Assembly: GCA_038049695.1 (NCBI GenBank)
Contig: CP142454.1
Span: 75,555,501 to 75,619,500, forward strand
DNA from: Cinnamomum chago
Lineage: Eukaryota; Streptophyta; Magnoliopsida; Laurales; Lauraceae
Length of the DNA: 64,000 nucleotides
Direction: 5' to 3'
Shown here: piece by piece, positions 46,612 to 59,700 of the stretch
Layout of the letters: every line of letters begins with the position of its first letter
Numbering within the stretch: the stretch's first letter is position 1
Position numbers and translations under genes: made by a program
Notes under the pieces: model-generated
Told to the model about the DNA's origin: nothing
The model's database searches: none
What the model saw: only the letters and a program-made list of their open reading frames with translations

Positions 46612-47130
46612 TCGTCGAATTTCAGGTCAATCGGACATCGTTTGACCAGAAGTCAAAGCTCGGCATCTCTCTCGCAGGAGAAACAAAGGCAAGCGTTTGC
46701 ATGACTCCAAACGGCTTCAAAACTCAAACGAAAGCCTATGGTTGGTCTTAACTACTGATGAGGGAGTCACACGTCGAATTTTAGGTCAATCGGACATCGT
46801 TTGACCGAAAGTCAAAGTTCGGCATTTCCCTCGCGGTGACATCAAAGGCAAGCGTTTGCATGACCCCAAATGGCTTCAAAACTCAAACGAAAGCCTATGG
46901 TTGGTCTTAACTACTGATGAAGGAGTCACACGTCGAATTTCAGGTCAATCGGACATCGTTTGACCGAAAGTCAAAGTTCGGCATTTCCCTCGCAGTGAAA
47001 TCAAAGGCAAGCATTTGCATGACCCCAAACGGCTTCAAAACTCAAAAGAAAGCCCATGGTTGGTCTTATTTAATGCTCAAGAAGCTTCACCTCAGATTTC
47101 AGGTCATTCCGACATCGTTTGACCCTGTTT
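46612..47130 (+). repeat. Four ~159-bp tandem repeats in the Tat LTR
   Basis: The phrase AGGTCAATCGGACATCG or close variants place TCAATC (TCATTC in the last) at 46627, 46786, 46945 and 47104, an exact 159-bp period. A more diverged relative lies near 46469 (CAGGCCATTCCGACAT). The unit includes GACCGAAAGTCAAAGTTCGG. Confidence 0.88.
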
Positions 47131-47335
47131 CAGCTTCTGGCGGAAAATCAGCAGTTCTGCGCTCGGCTTTTCCCGGAAAATCGGAAACTTTGCAAACCAA
47201 TTTGCAAGGATTCTCATCATGTTTTTCAGAGGGAAATCAAGCCAAAAATGTGGAGAAATGTCATAGAAAACAAACAAAAAAAATGGAAGCGAAAAACGGC
47301 CAGAAATGGGCCCCGGGAAGCAATTTTCCCCCCAG

Positions 47336-47396
47336 GGTCGCAGAGCCCCGCGACCCTGGGCCAGGCCTGCGACCCTGGGGCCGGCGACCCTGGGAG
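47336..47396 (+). repeat. GCGACCCTGGG repeats with inverted partner
   Basis: CGACCCTGGG occurs at 47351, 47370 and 47385. The complement CCCAGGGTCGC lies just before at about 47333-47343, giving a hairpin with an 11-bp stem and eight-base loop. The surroundings are very GC-rich compared with the rest of the element. Confidence 0.8.
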
Positions 47397-48076
47397 GTCC
47401 GGGGCGCCGATTTCGCCCCGGGACCCCCCGTTTCGTCCGTTTTCGCGAGACGAGTTGTTCTGTCCCTGTGATTTTTCCAGATTCAGACTTTTGAGGCTCC
47501 AAATTCGCCGATATTCCCCAAGATCACAGGAATCCTTCCAAGAACTTCAAAAACTTCGTTGATCGCTAGCTGAACAACCAAAAAGTGCACTTTCTGCCCG
47601 CCCGATCGCGAAATCGACTGGACAGATGCTGCCGGCCCGCTGGTATCAACCAATGTCTGAAACTACATGATCATCTGATGTTGATTTACATAAGGATCCA
47701 TCGATGATCATCGCAAAGGGAATTCCAAGAGACGCAACATGGCCCGCGACTCTTCAGCTACCAAGGTGGCCACTTAGTGCAATCAATTGGCCCGTTTATG
47801 GCAAGTTAATGCGGTCATTAACCCATTATCTTGAACGGCCCAATCAGAAGCCTCCGTTCAGGAGTTACAAGTCCAAGCAATCATGGCATTCAAGCCATGA
47901 AACTCCTAACATAATGGAGATTAAAGGCGATTAAATGCCTATGACTCTCCTCCGGCCAATGAAATCCAAGGGTCAGGAGTTACAAAACAAAAAGCAATTA
48001 AACTTGTAACTCCTCCCTTAATGAGCTTTATTACCATAAAGGCTCATAAATCACTCCTAAAGGCTACCAAAAGGCC

Positions 48077-48084
48077 TATAAATA
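48077..48084 (+). promoter_or_regulatory. TATA box of the Tat LTR promoter
   Basis: GGCCTATAAATAGGAG, a common form of the plant retroelement core promoter. It would place transcription start near 48110, U3 at 46310-48110 and R-U5 after it. Confidence 0.7.
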
Positions 48085-48587
48085 GGAGTCCTCTCCAAGC
48101 ATTCCAGAGGGGGACACACACAGAAGGATCCGGAAAAATCGCCAGAAAATCATTCAAAAATCCTTGGAGAAATCTCTACAACCCTGCTCCTTCAAGAAAA
48201 CTCTGCTGCAACAAGTTCAACAAGGTGATTGAAGCCCCTTGGGGGGCCACCCCCCCAAAGACCACCTCTCCTTCTATCCAACATGGCTAGATGCGGCTTT
48301 TCAGCCCGTCTACTCAGTTTTTTACCGGATATAGGACCTTATCTTGGTCCTTATCCTCTAAAAATCTGAGGTTGGAGCCAAGCCAAGAATTCAAGCACTA
48401 TGTTCTCATCTGAAGGACGATGGCGGAGCCCATACATGACTCGCGACCATCGATCTGAACGAGCCCTCCCACAATCGCATGAGAAGTTAGATTCCTTTTT
48501 CTTACTTTTCTGTTGTAAATTGTATTTTTTCTAAAGAGACAAAAAAAATCACATCTCTTGTCTTTCATTATTGATAAGATTTGTAAA

Positions 48588-48663
48588 TCGCCTTTCATGG
48601 CAAAATCGCCTCCAACGGCACCAAACCGCCTTCTACGGCACAAAAACGCCTTTCACGGCATTC
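48588..48663 (+). repeat. Four short CGCC-TTTCAT-GGCA repeats
   Basis: CGCCTTTCATGGCA, CGCCTCCAACGGCA, CGCCTTCTACGGCA and CGCCTTTCACGGCA follow each other about every 18 bases. Each is a GCC-(6 nt)-GGC inverted repeat sharing its core with the opposite-armed GGC-(6 nt)-GCC units at 60492-61104. Confidence 0.75.
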
Positions 48664-48909
48664 AAACAAAACTGTCTCTTTTATTAAAATATGTATGCAA
48701 TGGAAAACTAGAAAAAAGTTTCATTTCCCTTTTTACTTGTGAAGGTGAATCTCCGGATCACCATTTCTAAATTCCAAGTATTAAAGAGAAATTGGCATAC
48801 CCGTACAAAAAAAAACTGATGCCCGCTTTTCCTTTTTCCCTCCACCATACCCCGTCAGCCCCGGGGCGGAGGCAGCTTTGGAAAAAGACAAAAGCCGGGA
48901 CCATCAAGC

Positions 48910-48928
48910 TGGCACAACCGGTGGGACT
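48910..48928 (+). other. Probable primer-binding site of the Tat element
   Basis: TGGCACAACCGGTGGGACT lies just after the inferred LTR end. It resembles in layout the TGGCGCCGTCTGTGGGA-type sites of Tat elements, but the tRNA cannot be named with confidence. Confidence 0.5.
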
Positions 48929-49079
48929 CGTTCATTTGATGAACATGTGCTTAGATTCCTTTTGGCTCCTTTTTAGTTGGTGGCCTATGTTGGATCTTGC
49001 ATCTAAAAAAAAAAAACATGAGATGGGATTCTTGGAAATTTCTTCTTTTGAGTTTATTTCCAGTCTTTCTTGTTTCTAA

Positions 49080-50315
49080 AAAAAAAAATTCTCAAAAAAA
49101 TCAAAAACAAAATCTGATTTACAAAAAATTTTCAGATTTTCCTCTTTTGGGTTTAAGTTGAGATACTTTGGTTTCTTCCTTTTCGGACTTCGGGATCGCA
49201 GAAATGTTGAACCCATTTTCGGAATGGAACACCATTCGCTCTCTTCTATGAATCCATAAAAAAAAATCAAAAACAAAATCTGATTTAAAAAAAAAATTTC
49301 AGATTTTTCTCTTTTGGGTTTAAGTTGAGAAATTTTGGTTTTTTCCTTTTCGGACTTCGGGATCGCAGAAATGTTGAACCCATTTTCGGAATGGAACACC
49401 ATTCGCTCTCTTCTATGAATCCATAAAAAAAAATCAAAAACAAAATCTGATTTAAAAAAAAAATTCAGATTTTTCTCTTTTGGGTTTAAGTTGAGAAACT
49501 TTGGTTTTTTCCTTTTCGGACTTCGGGATCGCAGAAATGTTGAACCCATTTTCGGAATGGAACACCATTCGCTCTCTTCTATGAATCCATAAAAAAAAAT
49601 CAAAAACAAAATCTGATTAAAATTTTTTTTTTCAGATTTTCCTCTTTTGGGTTTAAGTTGAGAAACTTTGGTTTCTTCCTTTTCGGACTTCGGGATCGCA
49701 GAAATGTTGAACCCATTTTCGGAATGGAACACCATTCGCTCTCTTCTATGAATCCATAAAAAAAAAATCTTTCAAAAAAAAAAAAGCCACTAAGGTTGCA
49801 CCAATTGCGTTCTTTGACCAAAGTGGATCTAAGAAAAGCCTTGTCCAGAGTGTGGAGACAGCTAGACTGTTCTAGGCAAGGGTCCTCCAAACGGGTTCAT
49901 TAAGTAATCCTACCCTTACCTGGGGGCTGATCTATCAACTGAGGTTTCATAAGATCGAATTGGAGATCTATGTGAACTCTTAAAAAAAAAAAAAAAAAAA
50001 TCTTCAAAAAAAAAAAGAAAAAAAAACTTCTGTCATTTTTGGATTCATATTTGAGAAATCCTGGTTCCTTCCTTTTCGGACTTCGAGATCGCAGAAATGT
50101 TGAACTCATTTTCGGATTGGAATACCATTTGCTCTCTTCTATAAAGTCCAATCTTGACACTTTCAAAAAAAAAAAACTTCCGTCACTTTTGGATTCATAT
50201 TTGAGAAATCCTGGTTCCTTCCTTTTCGGACTTTCGAGCTCGCAGAAATGTTGAGCTCATTTTCGGATTGGAATACCATTTGCTCTCTCCTATGAATCCA
50301 ATCTTGACCTTTCAA
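49080..50315 (+). repeat. ~167-bp tandem repeats in the Tat leader
   Basis: GAAATGTTGAACCCATTTTCGG starts within units at 49201, 49368, 49534 and 49701, giving periods of 167, 166 and 167. Each unit has an A-rich hinge, then CTTTTGGGTTTAAGTTGAGA and CCTTTTCGGACTTCGGGATCGC. Two more diverged units are anchored at 50094 and 50245 (period 151). The array lies between PBS and gag. Confidence 0.9.
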
Positions 50316-50717
50316 AAATCCCATCTCGTGTCCTTTCCAAGGATGCGATTTGCAACATTTGTGCCTAGCAGTGCTAGTACGCCCTTTCGGGTCTACTGTA
50401 TTCGCAACCGACACATTTGTATCTCAACCTTATATCTTTTTACCTTGAGTGAGCTTTGCTTCTCGGTAATTTGAATTAAGGTTCACAATTGCTTCTAGCA
50501 GTCACTGGGACGCTCATTCTAAGCTGACCCTACCTGCGTTCAGAACAATTGTGCCCTCTATGGCTTTTCTGCCTTCCTCATATTGCTTGGGCTGGGCCAT
50601 GTCCCCTCGGGCGACTTGAAAAGGCGAAACCATAGTATTTTCCATTTATGATCACCATATTCTTGTGATTACTAATGGATATGGTCTTGTTTCAGAAGTT
50701 TTCCAAAAAAACTAACA

Positions 50718-53700
50718 ATGGCAGCTTCATTAACCATCACCTTTGATGAGAACAAGTACCAGCTCATGCTCCAAGACAAACAAACCAAGCGCACTTACAA
50801 GCGCCCTGCCAGCTGCCGAAGCGTCATTTCCCTCGGCAACTCAGAAGACACCGGGTCAAACTCTACTCTCCGGACCATTGTCTTCGGGTCATTGGGACCA
50901 TTCCCACTACCCGCAGAAGAAACCGCACCTGCCAAGAAGCAGAGAACCGCCCCTCAACGTATCACTACAATGATACCAAGGGCGATCTTCAAGAAACCCG
51001 AGGCCCGTAGTTCTCCTACAAAGCCTCAACCAGCAAGAAACCAGGTCTGCTCAAAGACTTGGTCTCCAAGGCCTTCACCCAAACAGCGAAGGTCACAAAC
51101 ATCAGCAAAGCCAGCATACCTGGCCCCTCTCAAGGAGAACCGGTTCTACCCTCTTGCTTACATGAAAGAGGAGAAGCCTACCCTCCGCCAAACAAAACCA
51201 ACTCAGCACGAGCCGGCTTGCTCATACAAGCCCAAAATCAAATCGTGCATCGTAAGGCCTCCGCAAGAACCTGTCAAGGCCTTCACACCTGCGAGTCGAC
51301 CCTTCCTCTCAACGGGAGCCGAACTCGCAAAATTCAAAGCTTCGTTGCGACAGGCAAAGGACCGCGTCCAGATCCTGTCCCTGCCCGTCTTCAAAGAAGA
51401 CAAGCTTGGCTGCTGCGCACCAGGGACTACTTCCTTCATTGCTAGGGCACAGCCAGAGCTAACCAAAGCTCAAATCGCTCGTCGTATGCGTCGCCGAACG
51501 GCATATCGACAAAAGAGACTAGAAAAGCAAAGAACCCAGGATTATGCACTTCAAGTCTCCCAAAAATGGGTCGAAAAAGAAAGACCCGACCAACTTGTTG
51601 CTGTTCATATGGTTGGAAAAACCAGAAAACGCCAGAAGTCAGCAACTAAAATCCATGTCAGACGACCGGTGACTCGCAGCGTCTCCCGGACACGAAGACA
51701 TAAAGAAAACTCTCCCGGTTCTTCAAGCCAAGGACATCGGAGTGACCACTCTTCGAGCTCTTCATCTAAAAGAATGAGCTCCAGCTCAGTCACCAAGACT
51801 GTATCCTCTTTCGACTCTCGAAGAATGAACGTCTTGGTCACAAATACTGAACAACCTCCGCCGCATGATGACGTAACCGCACGCATCCAGCAGCTGGAGC
51901 AAGGGCAGCAGAGGATAGAGACTCTAATAGAGAACCTAATTCTCAATCTTCAGCGTCCACAAAATAATGAAGCTCCTCCGAGCCATCAAGGCGACGAGGA
52001 AAATGCGGAAAACAGTGAATCACGCGCCCTTACCAAGAAGGACGTTGACGATATCCTCGCCAAAGCAAAAGAAGAGGATACACTAAAAGAGCATGGGATC
52101 AAGCCACCATATCCCTTGTGGATGGACTCGGTCCCGTTCCCTACAAAATTCAAGCAACCTACTCTCCAAACATATACGGGGAAGGGTTCGGCCAGACAGC
52201 ACGTCATCCATTTCAAGATCCTGACGGGAGCTATTGCAGATCAAGATGCCCTCAAAATCCGCCTCTTTGCAAGTACCCTAAAAGGTACGGCCTTTGATTG
52301 GTACTCCACTCTGCCGGAGGACTCCATTCAAAATTGGGCCATGATGGAGACACGCTTCCTAACCCACTTCAAAGGTGATGATCATCCTGTTACTATGGCT
52401 CAGCTCTGCAGCCTAAAACAGGGAGAGAATGAGTCAACATATGACTTCATTCACAAGTGGAAGGCAATGGCATACAAATGCTCCGATGTACTGCCATAAG
52501 CATCACTGGTCGACATCTGCCGAAACAACATGAGAGCAAGAATCCTCTCCATGATCATCGGCAACAAATCAAAGAACCTGGGAGAACTCCTGGAAGCATC
52601 TATGGAAGCTGAAACGGTGAACAAAAACCTCAACAGTCAGAAATTATTAAAGAAAGAGCCGACTACCATTGCAACCTCAAAACCAAAGAAAAAGGAGGTT
52701 CTCAATGTGCAAACCAAGTCAGCTCCTCAGCAGCCAAAGAAAGATGAAAACAAAGCTACAGGTAAAAAGCCTGAACTCTCTGATGCCTTCAGAGAACGGG
52801 TAGAAAAGAAATACCCGTTTGATGAAGATGTTGAAGAAATCTTTGGGGCACTCCTAGCAAACGGCAAACTTACATTGCCTGACCCCAAAAGACCAGGAGA
52901 TGTTGGCAAAACCAACGATCCTCGGTACTGCCCATACCATCAGATGGTCTCGCATCCTCTCAATCAATGTTTTGTTGTGAGAGAGAAGATAAATGAGATG
53001 TGGAAAAACGGAGTCATTACCTTCGACAAGAACTATGGGTCTGCCTCCGTCAACATGGTGTCGTGTGGACAAAAACAAAAATCACCAAAAGAGAAGATCA
53101 CTACTTCCTTCAAGGTGATAAAGATGACCCAAACGTCCCAAGAGTTGGTTCCATATCCAACATCAGACGGACAGCCCATATGGGTACACCCCGATCTCCT
53201 AGAAGATGAAAATTGGGAGGTCGTCAAAACAAAGCCAACCGCTCAACAGCGAAGGCAAGCCAGGAGACAACTCCGCAAGCTCAAACAGCAGGAGAAAGCT
53301 CCGAAAAAGCAAGAAGTCGCTGAAAAGGCAGAAACCTCCTCTACCGCTTCACTGGGGGCAACAGAAGAGTCCTCTCCTAAGGCTTCAAAGGCGGCAAGAA
53401 AATTCACTCTTGGTGATTTCATGCCACCACATCTCAAAGATGAAACTACGCAGGGGGCATCATACTCTTGCAACTCAGTGGTCGGATTCTCCATGGATGG
53501 ATATGAGTCCAGTGACACCGCCAGTGACATCGATGAGTGGGAAGAATCCCTCGAAACAGGAGAATATCTCTCCGACGAGGAATGGATCCCTGAATCTCAT
53601 CTTATGCCAGTAATCTGGTATAACCCATTACAGCCGCAAGGATCCTGGTCTGATGATGAAGAAGACCAAGAGGCTGTCCAAGAAAATACTCCAGTAGAAC

Positions 53701-56700
53701 CCAACCATGTTGAACCACAAGGAGCAGACGAAGAAGAAGATTTGGCTCCCGTGCCTGATCTCGATGAATACGCAAGGATCTTGCAGCACCTTGCTATAGA
53801 GCAAGAACAAGGTCGCATCAATCAGCTTCGTCACAACCCAGCACCGGAAGTTCCTGAAAATATACAGGAATCTCCTCCGGTAACCCCGGAAAACGAAGAA
53901 AGCTGTTGGATCGACGATCCTCTTACATCTGAGGACGAATCTGATTCCCAACAGTTCATCTTGGAGGCATCTTCCGTCAAAGTTACTTGCAATGCAATAA
54001 CTCAGGATGATAATTCCTCACCTTCTCAGGCTTCGTCTCCTGGAACAGTGACATCGGAACTCAAACCTCTTCCGACCGATCACCTTGAAGAAATTCCAGC
54101 CGGTGAAATCTTCTTCAGAGAAAATCCGGTCAATTGGTCCCAAATGCCCGATCTCATCGGTGATGTCTGGACCAACAAAATATTCGATAAAGAAGGAAAG
54201 TTGCTGGATGCTGTTCAGGACTTGCTCCCGGAAAATGCTCCATGCAACACAATTACTGAAGATGGTAATGCTGACACAGAGACATCTTCAGCAAATGAGA
54301 AGGAACAACCCCTCGATCTCGAGGGTGATCTTCTAAACAAAGACCCTTCTCCAGAAGCTCTTGAAGTTGGTAGAGGTACCCGTTCTGGCCGGGATTACCA
54401 CAAAAACTACAACCAACCTTCTGCTTCTTATGTAAATCCTTCCGGAAAACAAGCTGTAAACACCCCTAGTGGCAAGAATAATGAAAATGCAGGCCCCAAG
54501 GAGACTTTCAAGTACGACTTGATTCAGCACTTCAAACACATACCTGCACGTCTGCACATCCTAGACTTATTACGAATGTCACCACAGACTCATGATAGTC
54601 TCATTTCAGAACTACAAATGCTGGATGCGGATGTCGACAAACATGCCCCACAAGTCCTACAAATTGAAATGGACTATAGGGTCGAAAAATCAAAAACTCC
54701 CTCAAAAGGAGAAAAGAAGAAAACTGAGGGATCCTGCATCGAATGCCTCTCGGTTCAAAAAGCAGCAAGTGCAACCATCGCCTTCACCAAGGAAGACCTC
54801 CTGCTAGGCGAGACAAAGCACAACCGACCCCTGTACTTCACCGGGTACATCAAAGAGGTGCCAGTACGCAAAATCCAGATCGATCCAGGTTCTGCACTCA
54901 ACCTCATCTCCACTTCGGCACTCGAAGAACTGGGCATTCCGCCTAGCAAGCTGAGCCACACGTCTGTGTCCATCTTTGGATATGATGGCAGCGCTCAAAG
55001 GCCGATCGGCAAAATCAGGTTCAAGTTGCAAATCGGTGATCTTATCTCCGAGGTCACTGTCTATGCGATAAAGACCCCTTCATGCTACAGCATCCTTCTC
55101 GAACGTCCCTGGATACACGAGAATGGTGTTGTCCCTTCGACTTTACATCAGTGCATCAAGTTCGTTGGCAATGACGGCTTGATACATCGAGTGTTTGCAG
55201 ACAAAAAGCCCTTCAAAGGCAAAGAAGTCTATTTCGCAGATGCTCAGATGTACAAAGATGAAAAAGAAGAAAGGGAGGAAGAAACAGCATCCTTTGCCGA
55301 AAATCTCCAGAAAAACAAAGGCAAGGCTCCTCAGCAATCACCGGAAGAAAATAAACCCTCTATCAAAACCGAAGAGAATAATCAATCTCCCTTCATGGTC
55401 TCCCTCAAGTCTTCAAAGCCTCTGGTGATCACCACCAAAGCAAAGAAGACAAAACAGAGGGCTGGGGGCAAGTTTGCTGTCTCCTTCGTGTCTATCTTGC
55501 AAGACACGGATTCGGACTCAGAGCCAGAAGACGATACTTCGTCAAGCCAAGCTGATGATCAACAAGTTCAGCCCGCTCTCACTCCGATGGAGACAACCGT
55601 TGACATAGAAGATCCAGCATCTGCTTCCTTCGTTGTTCCAGCAACATCAGCAGAAGAAAAGCCAATCTTCTTCCATAAATCAGAAGTTTCTTCATCAAAT
55701 TCTTCGCTTGAACCTTTCCAAAATGAAGGTATGCCTCAACTATCCCTGTATAGTCCAATGGCGCAAGCTATCATGAAGAAAATGGGCTACGATGCTCAGA
55801 ACACAATCGGTTTAGGAGATGGTCGTGGTATTATCACGCCATTGGAACCAACCCTGACCAAAAGTCAACTGGAAGGTTGGAAACCCCACCGCCACATAGA
55901 AAAGTCTTCACATGGGCTGGGGTATGATCCTGACGCTCCCTTGAGACAGTTGACACAAAGGCTGCAAAGTCATCTTGCCGACCAAGCCTCAACATCTCAT
56001 ATTAATGAAGACATCGATCTCCCTGGATATCTCTTTGAAGAGTTGGTCGTCAAGGATCCAGGAAGTTCATCCAATTGGTACGATTCCTCTGATGATGAAG
56101 AGGAATTGTCCGATGATACAGACACACGGTTCTCTGACCCAGAAGAACCACTGTCTCCAAAGGAAGTGTCCTACTTCGACCTAGTTTCAACAGGTGATTG
56201 GGACCATCTCATAGCAAATCTTGAGAAAAGTACCAATCAAGAAGACCCATGGACAAAAGCAGAGCCGTGGTCTGTAGATACCTTTGGAGCTCCAGAAGGC
56301 TTTGTTGGGTTGGAAGCCTCCGAAAATATTGTGAAGGAACCACCTTCAAATCTTCCAACAGAAGATTTTGTTCAAAAGATAGACTTGGGAAAACCTGATA
56401 ACCCACGTCCTGTATTCATAAGCAAGAATATAAAGGACGATGAGTTACCCGAGTATATCGCGTTTCTTCATGAGTTCGTTGATTGTTTTGCATGGTCTTA
56501 CGCTGAGATGCCTGGCTTAGACCCCAAAATAGCAGTCCATAAACTCAATCTTCAAAAAGATATCAAGCCTGTCAAACAAGGCCAAAGAAGGTTCCGTCCT
56601 GACGTGATGGACAAAATTGAACAAGAAGTTCAAAAACTCAAAAGCGTTGGCTTCATCCGTGAGGAACAGCATCCTGAATGGTTGGCCAACATCGTCCCCT

Positions 56701-59700
56701 TGACAAAGAAAAATGGGCAAATCAGGGTCTGCATTGATTACAGAGACCTGAACAATGCATGCCCAAAAGATGAATTCCCGCTCCCTATACCGGAGGTGAT
56801 GATCGACAATACCTGTGGGTTCGAGCGAATGACATTCATGGATGGCTTCTCTGGCTACAATCAGATAAAGATGCATCCTGAAGATGGAAAACACACAGCA
56901 TTTCGGACCCCGTTTGGCGTGTATTGCTACACTGTCATGCCATTCGGTCTGAAGAATGCCGGCGCTACATATCAGAGGGTTATGATGAAGATATTCCAAG
57001 ATATGCAGCACAAGACGGTCGAATGTTATGTCGATGATCTCGCCGTCAAAAGCAAAAGAAAAGAAGAACATCTCAAAGATCTTCGAGAAGTCTTCCTCCG
57101 ACTTCGCAAACACAAACTGCGAATGAATCCCCTCAAATGCTTCTTCGGTGTTTCATCGGGTAAGTTTCTCGGATTCATAGTACGGAAAGCTGGCATAGAG
57201 CTTGACCCCACCAAAGTCAAGGCTATCCTAGAAATGCCATCTCCAAGAACCCTAAGACAATTAAAAGGGCTCCAAGGAAGATTGGCATACATTCGGCGGT
57301 TCATCTCCAACCTATCAGGAAAGTGCCGTCCATTCTCTCGGTTAATGAAGAAAGGTGTCGATTTTGTCTGGGATGCTGAATGTGAAGCCGCGTTCCAGGA
57401 CATCAAGTCATACCTGACAAAACCTCCAGTGTTGGCTGCCCCCACAACTGGAAAACCATTCCTCTTGTACACAAGAGCCCTTGACTGTTCTTTAGGCGCT
57501 CTACTCGCACAAAAGAATGACCAGGGAAAAGAAGCTGCTCTATATTACCTTAGCCGCATGTTGGTAGGTGCAGAGCATCGCTACTCTCCAGTCGAAAAAG
57601 AATGCTTGGCAGTGATGTTCGCCGTACAAAAACTGCGTCACTATCTGCTATCCAACACAGTGTACCTGATTTCGAGGATCAACCTCCTAAAGGTCCTTGT
57701 CACAAAAGCAGGTTCTCTCAATGCCCGACTGGCAAAATGGTCCATCCTCCTGTCACAATTTGACATTAGGTATGTACCACAAAAAGCAATCAAAGGCCAA
57801 GCTCTAGCAGACTTCCTCGCGGAGCATCCATTGCCTAAAGATTCTCCACTCAGGGATGACCTCCCAGATGAATCGGTCTACAGTGTGGAGACTTCCTTAT
57901 CAAACGCTTCCTGGCACATGTACTTCGATGGCGCAACCAGGACAAATGAAAAGGGAAATCAAATATCGGGAATTGGCATTCTCTTTGTTAGTCCCGACAA
58001 ATACATGATTCCACACGCATTCTCGCTACTGGAACCATGTTCAAACAATGCAGCTGAGTACCAAGCCCTGATCATAGGATTGGAACTCGCCCTTGAATCC
58101 GGCATCACTACGCTGGAAGCTTTTGGAGACTCTCAACTGATCGTCAACCAGATAAATCAGAAATTTGAAGTCAGGAAGCCCGATCTGTTGCCTTACTACA
58201 ACAAAGCACAATCGCTTCGACAAAAGTTCGACATCTGTCATATCACCCACATCCTCAGAGGTGGAAACATTCGTGCAGATGCCCTGGCTGGACTTGCTGC
58301 GTCTATGGCAATCCAAGAAGGGGAAAACATGCAAATTACAGTGTGTCAAAAAAGGATTCTCCCTCCTCTCAACACACATCAAGCAGTTGCTGAATGCCAC
58401 CAAGTGGTTGGAAGTCGGATCTCCGTCCTTAAACCTCTGATCGGCGACTGGAGGGATCCGTTCATTGATTACATAATGTTCGGAATCCTACCTGAAGACC
58501 CAAAAGAACGGGTAAGCATCCAAAGACGAGCCCCAAACTTTCATTTGGATATTCCTTCAAAAATGCTGTATAGAAAATCCTACAATGGAGTACTTCTACG
58601 CTGCTTGTCACAACAAGAGGCTGAGGGAACACTCAAAGAAGTACATGCTGGTCTTTGTGGAGCCCATCAGGCTGGGCCTAAGCTCTACGATCAGATAAAA
58701 AGGTTAGGTTATTATTGGCCTACCATGGTGGCTGATGCAATGCAATTTGCTAAGCGCTGCCAACAATGCCAAGTTCATGGAGATTATGTCCACATGCCTC
58801 CGGAATGGCTACATCCTACAGCAATCTCATGGCCTTTTGAAGCCTGGGGTATGGACATCATAGGTCCTATCTCCCCTCCATCGAGCAAAGGTCATCGCTT
58901 CATCTTCGCCGCTACGGATTATTTCTCCAAGTGGTCAGAAGCATTCGCGCTTAGTGAAATGAAGACGTCATCAGTCCTTCACTTCTTGCGCACCAACATC
59001 ATTTGTCGCTTCGGCATACCTAAAAGATTCGTCCATGATAACGGACCACAGTTCCGCGATCACCGATTCTACAGGTTCTGCGACAAATACAAAATCCAAA
59101 GTTGTCCTTCAACTCCGTACAATCCGGCAGCGAATGGACTAGCAGAGGCCTTCAACAAGACGCTCTGCAAAATCCTCAAGAAAATGGTCTCTAGTCACAA
59201 AAGAGAATGGGGCGACAAACTGCCTGAAGCTTTGTGGGCCTATCGAACCACCGTTCGAGGACCAACCCATAGCACACCATTCTCCTTGGTCTATGGATGC
59301 GAAGCTGTTGTCCCTTTGGAGGTTCAAATTCCTTCCTTAAGGGTATCTCTACAAAATGACATAACGCAAGAAAGCAATGTCAAATTGAGACTCCAAGAGC
59401 TGGATAACCTCGATGAGAGACGGCTCGAAGCTCTACAAAGCATTGAACTCTACCAAGCACGCATGGCAGGATCTTTTGACAAGAAGGTCAGGCAACGCGC
59501 CTACAAAAAGGGAGACTTGGTTCTTACAGTAAAAAGACCAGTGGTTTTTGCCAACAAATCCAAAGGCAAATTTGAACCGAAATGGGAGGGACCTTTCGTC
59601 ATCGACAAAGTCTTCTCCAACGGCGCATACGCTCTTCTAAACATGGAGGGTGACAGATGTATGCTGCCCATCAATGGGAAGTTCTTGAAGGCTTCTTCCA

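Larger units (their letters stand above)
46310..48906 (+). repeat. 5' LTR of the Tat element
   Basis: About 2.6 kb, from TGTTGACACC to a CA at 48905-48906 just before the PBS. The left edge is fixed by the 3' LTR start. The right edge is inferred. It holds 159-bp tandem repeats (46612-47130), a GACCCTGGG hairpin zone (47336-47396), a TATA box (48077) and short GCC-(6 nt)-GGC repeats (48588-48663). Confidence 0.8.

Noticed and set aside
49076-49735. 219-codon minus-strand ORF with four internal repeats
   Set aside because: It follows the 167-bp tandem array, whose units are open in more than one frame. The period is not a multiple of three, so the protein repeat changes frame. No known domain.
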